This document shows, piece by piece, positions 24,400 to 31,123 of a DNA stretch of 40,343 nucleotides. Position 1 is the first letter of the stretch; each line of letters starts with the position of its first letter. Made by a program: the position numbers and the translations under genes. Source of the stretch: Algoriphagus sp. (lineage in GTDB: Bacteria; Bacteroidota; Bacteroidia; Cytophagales; Cyclobacteriaceae); the NCBI GenBank assembly GCA_023653075.1, contig JAMNXQ010000018.1, forward strand, positions 1 through 40,343, read 5' to 3'. The notes under the pieces were generated by a model. That model searched no databases and was not told the DNA's origin. It saw only the letters and a program-made list of their open reading frames with translations.

Positions 24400-25653
24400 A
24401 TGGAAAAACTAACCCACAATGAGGTAGTGATGCTATTGCTTCAACTTGCTACCATGCTCGTTTTGGCACGAGTTTTAGCAGAAGTTGCACGAAAATTCAA
24501 GCAGCCCGCCGTCGTTGGAGAAATTCTGGCTGGAATTTTAATTGGTCCCACCATTCTGGGAACTTTTTTTCCCGAAGGCTTTGAATTTCTATTTCGATCC
24601 TACCCCATGAGCAATATTGCTTTGGCAGGATACTCCCAAGTTGCAGTAGTATTGCTTCTTTTCATTGCGGGCCTTGAAGTCGACTTAAAATTGGTTTTTT
24701 CTCAAGGGAAAAAAGCGCTCAACATTAGTTTCTATGGGCTAGTCATTCCCTTTGCTTTTGGCTTTACGGCTCCCTTTTTCTTTGCCGAATTTTTTGGCTT
24801 TTCCGAAGGAGACAAGCTCCTTTTTTCCCTGTTTATGGGTACTGCCATGGCCATCAGTGCCTTGCCCGTCATCGTGCGAACCTTGATGGATTTGAATCTA
24901 TTTAAGAGTAGAATGGGGATGATGATTGTGTCTGCCGCCATGGTGGATGACATCATTGGCTGGATGATCTTCTCGGTTATTTTGAGTTTTATGGGAAAGG
25001 AGGCCGGGGGAATAGGTATCGGCTACACCATCCTACTCACGGTTGGATTTACTGCATTCATGGTGACGGTGGGCAAGTCGCTGATCAACCGGGTGCTGCC
25101 TTGGATTAACAAACGCTTGGCTTGGCCTGGTGGACTAATTTCTCTTTCGCTAGCGGCATGCTTTTTTGCTGCAGCATTTACTGAATTCATTGGCTTGCAT
25201 GCCATTTTTGGTGCCTTTGTCATTGGTATTGCCATCGGTGATTCGGAGCACATGACAGAAAGAGCAAAGGAAATCATCCATCAATTTGTGAATAACATTT
25301 TCGCTCCCGTGTTTTTTGTGGCTATTGGATTGAAGGTAAACTTCATTGCCAATTTTGACCCTTGGCTGGTGCTAGTCGTTATTTTAGTGGCTTATGCGGG
25401 CAAGGTGATTGGCTGTGGCTTTGGTGCCCTTCAAGGCAAGTTGGACAAATATGAAGCCTTGGCCATCGGTTTTGGAATGAACGCCCGCGGAGCCATGGAG
25501 ATTATTTTAGGCTTGATTGCACTCGAAAATGGACTGATTACCGAAAAGCTATTTGTGGCCTTGGTGGTCATGGCTTTGGTCACTTCCATGACTTCCGGAC
25601 CTTTGATGCGATGGGCCATGAACAAGCGAAAAGGACAAGAAGTCGAAGTTTAG
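24400..25653 (+). CDS. CPA2 family cation:proton antiporter
   Basis: A 417-residue integral membrane protein with about 12 helices, the normal core length of CPA2 (KefB/NapA-type) antiporters without a C-terminal RCK domain. GEILAGILIGPTILG in the second helix and the paired acidic site VDDIIGW (Asp183-Asp184) are family hallmarks. The Asp-Asp pair is the arrangement of electrogenic sodium/proton antiporters, so it likely exchanges Na+ or K+ for H+ across the inner membrane. It is the second gene of an operon with a tandem universal stress protein, which suggests regulation by that partner. Ion choice cannot be read from sequence. Confidence 0.92.
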   Translation: MEKLTHNEVVMLLLQLATMLVLARVLAEVARKFKQPAVVGEILAGILIGPTILGTFFPEGFEFLFRSYPMSNIALAGYSQVAVVLLLFIAGLEVDLKLVFSQGKKALNISFYGLVIPFAFGFTAPFFFAEFFGFSEGDKLLFSLFMGTAMAISALPVIVRTLMDLNLFKSRMGMMIVSAAMVDDIIGWMIFSVILSFMGKEAGGIGIGYTILLTVGFTAFMVTVGKSLINRVLPWINKRLAWPGGLISLSLAACFFAAAFTEFIGLHAIFGAFVIGIAIGDSEHMTERAKEIIHQFVNNIFAPVFFVAIGLKVNFIANFDPWLVLVVILVAYAGKVIGCGFGALQGKLDKYEALAIGFGMNARGAMEIILGLIALENGLITEKLFVALVVMALVTSMTSGPLMRWAMNKRKGQEVEV

Positions 25654-25722
25654 AATTAGTTGTTCCTTGGGTTTTTCTTTCTGCGCTAAAAAACTTCCCT
25701 CAAAATAATTGAACAAAGGGCC

Positions 25723-25730
25723 TATTTTTG
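25723..25730 (+). promoter_or_regulatory. putative -7 promoter element for hemH
   Basis: TATTTTTG matches TAnnTTTG and lies 26 bases before the preferred hemH start at 25757. No TTG is visible at the -33 position. It also argues against the earlier in-frame TTG start (25709), which lies upstream of this box. Confidence 0.4.
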
Positions 25731-25756
25731 GGCTTTCTAGGGAAATACATCGCTTT

Positions 25757-26788
25757 ATGTCTACGAGTCAAGCAAAAATAGGAGTCTTATTGGTCAATTT
25801 GGGAACGCCCGACAGCACCAAAACAGGAGATGTGCGCAAGTACTTGCGGGAATTTTTGATGGATGGACGTGTGATCGACTTTCCATTTATCCCGCGATGG
25901 ATGCTGGTCAACCTGATTATTGCGCCCTTCCGCGCCCCAAAATCTGCCGGTGAATACCGGAAGCTATGGACCGAGCGGGGCTCCCCATTACTATTTCATA
26001 CTCAGGACTTGAAGGACAAGCTCGTTCAAAAGCTTGATCCCAAAAAATACCTCGTGGCCATGGCCATGCGCTACCAGAACCCCAGCATAAAAAAAGCCTT
26101 GAATGAGTTAAATAAGGCAAACGTTAAGAAAATTATTGTGCTCCCATTATTCCCGCAATACGCCTCCGCTACCAACGGATCCGTGATCGATCGGGTGATG
26201 GAAATAGCACGTGGCTGGCAGATTATCCCTGAGATGACCTTTGTGAGTAATTACGTAGATCACCCCTTGTTTCTTGAGGCTTGGGCTGAATTGGGACGCG
26301 AGGCCATGCAAAAACACGAGTATGATCGATTTCTTTTTTCTTACCATGGCCTACCCGAACGGCAAATTCGCAAGGGAAGTGTGGATGGACACTGCAAGCT
26401 AGGTACCTGCTGCGCGGCCTATGGGCTCAAAAATCAGTTTTGCTACCGAGCCCAATGCTTCCAGACCACCCGCCTAGTGGCTGAAAAACTGGGTCTTCCC
26501 GAGGACAAAGTGATGACTTGCTTCCAATCTCGACTGGGAAAAGATCCTTGGATCAAACCCTATACGGAGGATACCATCAAGGAACTGGCCAAAGGAGGAG
26601 TAAAAAAAGTACTCGTTTTCTCCCCTGCCTTTGTGGCCGACTGCTTGGAAACTACCGTGGAGGTGGGCGAAGAATACAAAGAGCAGTTTGAGGAACTCGG
26701 AGGCGAGCATTGGGATCTCGTACCCAGCCTCAACTCCAGTGATACTTGGGTGAGGTGTGTGGAGGATTTGATTGTGTCGAGATCATAG
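25757..26788 (+). CDS. hemH: ferrochelatase HemH
   Basis: Inserts iron into protoporphyrin IX in the last step of the classical heme pathway. ATG 25757 gives 343 residues starting MSTSQAKIGVLLVNLGTPDS, the usual N-terminus. The catalytic His197 lies in FSYHGLPER and the acidic pocket residue Glu298 in FSPAFVADCLET. A cysteine-rich insertion (C213, C218, C219, C229 and C234; KLGTCC and QFCYRAQC) follows the active-site His. Cysteines in this region occur in other Bacteroidota ferrochelatases. Some bacterial ferrochelatases carry a 2Fe-2S cluster, but the usual ligands lie near the C-terminus, so a cluster here is unproven. Together with ccmCDEF, the window covers heme synthesis and cytochrome c maturation. 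Confidence 0.95.
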   Translation: MSTSQAKIGVLLVNLGTPDSTKTGDVRKYLREFLMDGRVIDFPFIPRWMLVNLIIAPFRAPKSAGEYRKLWTERGSPLLFHTQDLKDKLVQKLDPKKYLVAMAMRYQNPSIKKALNELNKANVKKIIVLPLFPQYASATNGSVIDRVMEIARGWQIIPEMTFVSNYVDHPLFLEAWAELGREAMQKHEYDRFLFSYHGLPERQIRKGSVDGHCKLGTCCAAYGLKNQFCYRAQCFQTTRLVAEKLGLPEDKVMTCFQSRLGKDPWIKPYTEDTIKELAKGGVKKVLVFSPAFVADCLETTVEVGEEYKEQFEELGGEHWDLVPSLNSSDTWVRCVEDLIVSRS

Positions 26789-26793
26789 GGTTG

Positions 26794-26979
26794 TACGAAG
26801 TACTAAGTACCATGTACTAAGTATCTTAATAGGCAATATTTGTGTACTAAATCATACTTTGTACATAGTACTTGGTACATTTTTATTGTAGAAATCCAGT
26901 CCTTCTGCGAATCCATACTTTGTACTTGGTACTTGGTACATTGTACTATTTATTTCCGTATTTCGTACCTCGTACTTCC
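26794..26979. repeat. cluster of degenerate 7-base repeats in both orientations
   Basis: Between hemH and the MFS gene the sequence runs in heptads. First come TACGAAG, TACTAAG, TACCATG, TACTAAG, TATCTTA (26794-26828). Then TACTTTG, TACATAG, TACTTGG (26855-26875). Then TACTTTG, TACTTGG, TACTTGG, TACATTG, TACTATT (26916-26950), and after a one-base slip TATTTCG, TACCTCG, TACTTCC (26959-26979). The first block has an AAG core and the later blocks the complementary CTT core, so the ends can fold together. No coding function is likely, although an open frame runs through it into the transporter gene. Confidence 0.75.
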
Positions 26980-26998
26980 ACAGTCCCTCCTACCTCCC

Positions 26999-28162
26999 TT
27001 GTCCAAATCCTCCTCCCGCGCCTTACTTATCCTCGGCGTGATCCTCATCTCGATCAACCTGCGCACCTCCATTGCATCGGTAGGGCCATTGATTCCGTTT
27101 ATTCGGGAAGATTTGGGAATATCCAATGGGGAGGCGGGATTTTTGACCACGCTTAGCCTGATTACTTTTGCCATTTTTTCCTTGTTTGCTCCTAGCATAG
27201 GGAAGAAGCTCGGCCTAGGAAAAGCCATCTTTCTTGGAATCCTCCTGCTCGCCATCGGCGTGGTCATCAGGGTGCAGGGAGGAATTGCACTCCTCTACCT
27301 AGGCACAGCCTTAACTGGGGTGGGGATTGTGACCGCCAATGTGCTCATGATTCCCTTCTTTAAGGCTAGAATTCCAGAAAAAATCGGATTGATGACCGCG
27401 CTTCTCTCTACCGGAATGTCCTTGTTTGCTGCCATCGCTTCGGGAATTAGTGTTCCCTTGGCAGAAGGGCTTGGATGGGGATGGAGAGGGGCACTCCTTT
27501 CCTGGGTGGGCTTGATGGCCCTTGCGCTTATCGCCTGGATTCCACAGCTATCTCCTCCCAAATCTGAGGGCAATGCCGAGCAGCTGGCAGGAAAAAATGT
27601 ATGGAAATCCCGACTCGCCTGGCAGGTAACTGGATTTATGGGGGCCCAATCAGTCATGTACTTCACGATGATCACCTGGCTACCCGATCTATTGATCGCT
27701 CGGGGGATGACTCCTGTCAATGCGGGAATGGCGCTCTTCTACATGCAATTGATCTCTTTGATCGGCACTTTCTTTGCCCCCAACCTGCTACTTCGCCTGA
27801 AGCAGCAATCGGGGGTCATCATCGCCGTAGGAATTGGGTACCTCATCGGCTATGGCGCACTTTTTATCCATCAGGAATGGGTGACCTTCGCTGCGCTTAC
27901 CATAATTGGCATTGGAGGCGGGGCCAGTTTAAGCATCGCCTACACCTTGATTTCTATGCGTACAGCAGAGGCCTTGACCACCTCCAGACTTTCTGGAATG
28001 GTACAATCCGCAGGGTATATTTTAGCCGCCTTAGGACCCCTGGTTTTTGGTATTTGTTTGGATGTATTTGGCAACTGGAACTTGCTGATTTGGATTCTCT
28101 TGGCCATGACCTTGCAATTTTTGATTTTGGGTATTCCTGCAGGCAGAGACCAAAAAATCTAA
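26999..28162 (+). CDS. MFS transporter, CynX/NimT-like
   Basis: About 387 residues from TTG 26999 with 12 predicted helices. It resembles the CynX/YeaN (cyanate and 2-nitroimidazole transporter) branch of the major facilitator superfamily: INLRTSIASVGPLIPFIRED in the first helix and loop, SIGKKLG between helices 2 and 3, and a long central loop at SPPKSEGNAEQ. There is no ATG before the first helix. The frame stays open upstream through the 7-base repeats, but that part is not protein-like, so TTG 26999 is the best start. It could be some codons off. The substrate is unknown. It is followed by a separate promoter and the UPF0316 gene. Confidence 0.85.
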   Translation: MSKSSSRALLILGVILISINLRTSIASVGPLIPFIREDLGISNGEAGFLTTLSLITFAIFSLFAPSIGKKLGLGKAIFLGILLLAIGVVIRVQGGIALLYLGTALTGVGIVTANVLMIPFFKARIPEKIGLMTALLSTGMSLFAAIASGISVPLAEGLGWGWRGALLSWVGLMALALIAWIPQLSPPKSEGNAEQLAGKNVWKSRLAWQVTGFMGAQSVMYFTMITWLPDLLIARGMTPVNAGMALFYMQLISLIGTFFAPNLLLRLKQQSGVIIAVGIGYLIGYGALFIHQEWVTFAALTIIGIGGGASLSIAYTLISMRTAEALTTSRLSGMVQSAGYILAALGPLVFGICLDVFGNWNLLIWILLAMTLQFLILGIPAGRDQKI

Positions 28163-28182
28163 ATTCTCCCCGCATCAATAGG

Positions 28183-28211
28183 TTGGCTCCGCCAATAAAG
28201 CGGTATTTTTG
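28183..28211 (+). promoter_or_regulatory. promoter for the UPF0316-trmN6 operon
   Basis: TTG at 28183-28185, an 18-base spacer and TATTTTTG at 28204-28211. It is close to the Bacteroidota consensus and lies 20 bases before the ATG at 28232. Confidence 0.7.
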
Positions 28212-28231
28212 CAGGACTTTATTCTATTCCC

Positions 28232-28834
28232 ATGCAAGACTTTCTTCAATCTCTGGGCATATCCAACGAGCTGCTCAACTACCTCTTGATGCCTTTATTG
28301 ATTTTTGTGGCTCGGGTATCCGATGTCTCCATCAATACGCTACGCTTCATGTTTATGATGAATGGCAAGAAAAACATTGTTCCTATCCTGGGATTTTTTG
28401 AGGCTTTAATCTGGCTTTTGGCCATCGGGCAAATCTTTCAAAATGTAGATAATCCACTTTCCTACTTAGCGTATGCGGGCGGCTTTGCTACAGGAACCTA
28501 TGTAGGGATGACCTTGGATGAAAAATTGGCTTTGGGCCGGGTTTTGGTGCGGGTGATCACGCCCAAGCCCCTGCCTGTCCTGCTGGAGTTTATGAAGGAA
28601 AACAACTACCGCTTCACCAATGTGGGTGGGGAAGGACGTTATGGGAAGGTCAATCTTTTGTTTACCGTGATGAAACGGGACCAACTCCAAGAGTTTATCG
28701 CCAAGGTAAAAGCAACGGATGAAAAGGCATTCTACACCATTGAAAGTGTGAAGCGCGTCTCGGAAGAGGAATTAAACATCATGGAGGATAAGCCTCGTTT
28801 CCGCTCTAAACTATTCAGCCGAGCCCGTACCTAA
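28232..28834 (+). CDS. UPF0316 membrane protein (DUF5698/DUF2179)
   Basis: A 200-residue protein with three N-terminal membrane helices (about residues 15-95, including LLIFVARVSDVSINTLRFMF and a Gly-rich TGTYVGMTLDE) and a C-terminal cytoplasmic DUF2179-type domain (about 105-190). This is the layout of UPF0316 proteins, whose function is not known. A DUF2179 domain elsewhere is often linked with YitT-type membrane proteins and proposed to bind small ligands; that role is not shown here. The stop overlaps the trmN6 start (TAATG), so the two genes are translationally coupled. Confidence 0.88.
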   Translation: MQDFLQSLGISNELLNYLLMPLLIFVARVSDVSINTLRFMFMMNGKKNIVPILGFFEALIWLLAIGQIFQNVDNPLSYLAYAGGFATGTYVGMTLDEKLALGRVLVRVITPKPLPVLLEFMKENNYRFTNVGGEGRYGKVNLLFTVMKRDQLQEFIAKVKATDEKAFYTIESVKRVSEEELNIMEDKPRFRSKLFSRART

Positions 28835-29547
28835 TGGCAAACAGCTGGTTTCAATTTCAACAGTTTCGCGTACAGCAAGACCGCTGTGCCATGAAAATAA
28901 GTACAGATGCGGTTTTGCTAGGAAGCCTGGCACAATGCCCTTCTCCCAAGCAGATTCTGGACATTGGGACAGGGACCGGAGTGATCGCCCTGATACTGGC
29001 CCAACGCTTCCCCGAAGCCCAGGTAACTGCACTAGAAATTGATCCAGAAGCAGCTGCTCAGGCAACTGAAAATTTTAAGGAAAGCCCATTTGAAGAGCGG
29101 ATGTACCTTATCCCAACTGCTCTCCAGGATTTTTCGACAGACGTCTCCTTTGACTTGATTGTCAGCAATCCCCCCTATTTCCCAGATCACCTCAAGTCCA
29201 GTGATCCCAAACGGAACCTAGCCCTACATACGGATGGATTGCCTTTTGAAACTTTACTCAGCCAAGCATGCCAACTCCTTGCGCCCTCTGGACAATTTTG
29301 GGTGATTCTGCCTCCACGACAGATGGGTGATTTCTGCAAGTTGGCTGAAGAAGTTTTGCTTTTTCCCAATTTCAGAATCCAGGTTCAAGACGCAGCTTCC
29401 AAGCCTGTCCATCGAGAAATTGTATCCTTTTCTAAAACCAAAAATCTTCCTCCAATCCAGACTCGAGGATACTCTTTGAAAAATGAGGACGGAACCTATA
29501 CGGAGGACTACCGGCAACTGATCTCCGGATTTTTGTTGGGTTTTTAA
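28834..29547 (+). CDS. trmN6: tRNA1(Val) adenine-37 N6-methyltransferase
   Basis: A 237-residue SAM-dependent methyltransferase of the YfiC/TrmN6 family, which forms m6A37 in tRNA-Val. Motif I is ILDIGTGTGVIALILAQ (about residues 46-62). The acidic SAM-ribose residue lies in ALEIDPEA, and the catalytic NPPY of N6-adenine methyltransferases is IVSNPPYFPDH (about 109-119). The N-terminal FRVQQDRCAMKISTDAVLLG is also typical for the family. The ATG shares its first base with the stop of the UPF0316 gene. No terminator is evident before the promoter of the next operon. Confidence 0.92.
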   Translation: MANSWFQFQQFRVQQDRCAMKISTDAVLLGSLAQCPSPKQILDIGTGTGVIALILAQRFPEAQVTALEIDPEAAAQATENFKESPFEERMYLIPTALQDFSTDVSFDLIVSNPPYFPDHLKSSDPKRNLALHTDGLPFETLLSQACQLLAPSGQFWVILPPRQMGDFCKLAEEVLLFPNFRIQVQDAASKPVHREIVSFSKTKNLPPIQTRGYSLKNEDGTYTEDYRQLISGFLLGF

Positions 29548-29599
29548 TCAAAAAAGCCTAAGATTCTCCTTTAGCGGGCAAATAGTCAATTCAGCGGAA

Positions 29600-29629
29600 T
29601 TGTATTCTCTGGGTATTGCTGTATTTTTG
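29600..29629 (+). promoter_or_regulatory. consensus promoter of the kelch-TonB receptor-DUF4249 operon
   Basis: TTG at 29600-29602, exactly 19 bases, then TATTTTTG at 29622-29629. It fully matches TTG-N19-TAnnTTTG and lies 23 bases before the first start codon. Confidence 0.8.
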
Positions 29630-29652
29630 TTATTCGACCATTCCCAATTTCG

Positions 29653-31113
29653 ATGCAACTGCTACGAACTTCATTCCTCTTTTTCATTCTTTTGGCATTT
29701 TGGTCCTGCACACAGGAGGACGAAACTCCTATCCTCGTCGCCACAGAAGAAGTCTTGTTTGTGGGGGGTGATAAAATCCGAATTTCTGGACGTCTCCTTG
29801 CCAACCGGGAAGTGTTGGCCGAAGACCATGGGTTTGAGTTTTCTACCCAAGCCTCCTTCGCTAATCCTATCATTATTTCTCTTGGAGAAAAAAACCAACC
29901 GGGTCGATTTATTGGTGAAAAAAGCGGATTCAAATTGACACAAACCTATTTTGTAAAAGCCTTTGCCACGATCAATGGTGCGCGTATCGAAGGAAAAGTC
30001 ATCGAATTGAGCACCTTGAGCCCCGCAGTAACCAGTTTTGCACCCAACTATGGAGTGGCAGGACAAGAGTTGGTGATTCAAGGGAAAAATTTTCCAGAAG
30101 GAACCAAGGTATTTTTTGGCACCCAGGAAGCACCAGTCCTTCAAAATGTATTTGAATCCAAGCTAACTGTAAAAATTCCTGCTCCCACGGGACAGATTCT
30201 GGTGCCCATCAAGTTGAGGATTCAAGACAAAGAAATTACCCTTTCGACCCCTTTTGAGTACCAAGCGGGTAAGTACACCAAAGTATCTGATTTTCCTGGC
30301 AACGTTCGGATCTACGACAACAGTTACTTTTCGAATTCAGCTGGCTTTCATGTAGGACTTGGCAAAATCAAACTGGGAGATAACTATGCTGGATTTCAGC
30401 GATTCAATCCAGCCACGGGCACTTGGACGGAAGTTAATTTTTCGGGAAATAGACGTCGATTTGCATTCGCAACCGGTACTTACCTAGGAGGAGGAGCCCT
30501 TGAGCCCTCTAGAGACCAGTTTGTCTACGACCGTAGTTTATGGAAGATCAATGGAAGTAGTTTCGAGCGATTGGGCGATCTTCCTTTCAACACACGAGAT
30601 GCCTTGGCCGTGGACTGGGAAGGTGGCCTGCTTTTGTTTGGAGGGCTGGACGGCGCCTCTCTTTTGGTACGTGCTTACGACCCCGTGAAACGGACCTGGT
30701 CAACCAAGGGAAATGCCCCAATTGCGTTGGGACGCAACGCCGCCGCCTTTGCTATAGCTACTCGGGTGATTGTCCTAGGAAGCAATGGGCAGGTATGGGA
30801 GTACAATCCCCCACTCGACAGCTGGCAGCTCCTGACCACCTATCCGGGCAACAAAGGACAAGGGTACCCCTTCGTGGAAGTTATCGGTTCAAAAGCCTAC
30901 TTGGGACTATTTAGAGCTACCCAGGAACTCTGGGAACTAAACCTAGAGACACTTACCTGGAAAGCAAAGAATCAAATCATTGGCCTGCCTCAAAGCATCA
31001 CGAGCGGGTATTTCCAGTACAATGGATCCATTTATTTTCTCCGTGCCCCTGAAGAATCCGTGAGTGGAACCCTGACCATGGAATTGTACAAATTTGACCC
31101 AGACGCGATCTAA
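29653..31113 (+). CDS. IPT/TIG and kelch-propeller lipoprotein
   Basis: A 486-residue lipoprotein; the signal ends in LLAFWSC, with Cys19 as lipid site and a following acidic stretch (TQEDE). Residues about 25-125 form a beta-rich domain. An IPT/TIG immunoglobulin-like domain follows (about 127-207; VTSFAPNYGVAGQELVIQGK). Residues about 215-486 form a kelch-type beta-propeller with YDPVKRTWS, YNPPLDSWQLL and LNLETLTWK repeats. It is the first gene of a three-gene operon with a TonB receptor and a DUF4249 lipoprotein, so it is probably a surface-exposed ligand-binding lipoprotein for that transporter. The ligand is unknown. Confidence 0.88.
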   Translation: MQLLRTSFLFFILLAFWSCTQEDETPILVATEEVLFVGGDKIRISGRLLANREVLAEDHGFEFSTQASFANPIIISLGEKNQPGRFIGEKSGFKLTQTYFVKAFATINGARIEGKVIELSTLSPAVTSFAPNYGVAGQELVIQGKNFPEGTKVFFGTQEAPVLQNVFESKLTVKIPAPTGQILVPIKLRIQDKEITLSTPFEYQAGKYTKVSDFPGNVRIYDNSYFSNSAGFHVGLGKIKLGDNYAGFQRFNPATGTWTEVNFSGNRRRFAFATGTYLGGGALEPSRDQFVYDRSLWKINGSSFERLGDLPFNTRDALAVDWEGGLLLFGGLDGASLLVRAYDPVKRTWSTKGNAPIALGRNAAAFAIATRVIVLGSNGQVWEYNPPLDSWQLLTTYPGNKGQGYPFVEVIGSKAYLGLFRATQELWELNLETLTWKAKNQIIGLPQSITSGYFQYNGSIYFLRAPEESVSGTLTMELYKFDPDAI

Positions 31114-31123
31114 GCACCCCACT

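Noticed and set aside
26840..26998. N-terminal extension of the MFS transporter through the 7-base repeats
   Set aside because: The translated segment is repeat-derived (Tyr, Leu and His rich) and does not resemble a transporter N-terminus; TTG 26999 gives the normal length.
27601..28401. A 266-codon frame rich in His, Arg and Cys over the MFS and UPF0316 genes
   Set aside because: Out-of-frame reading of two genes with clear family features.
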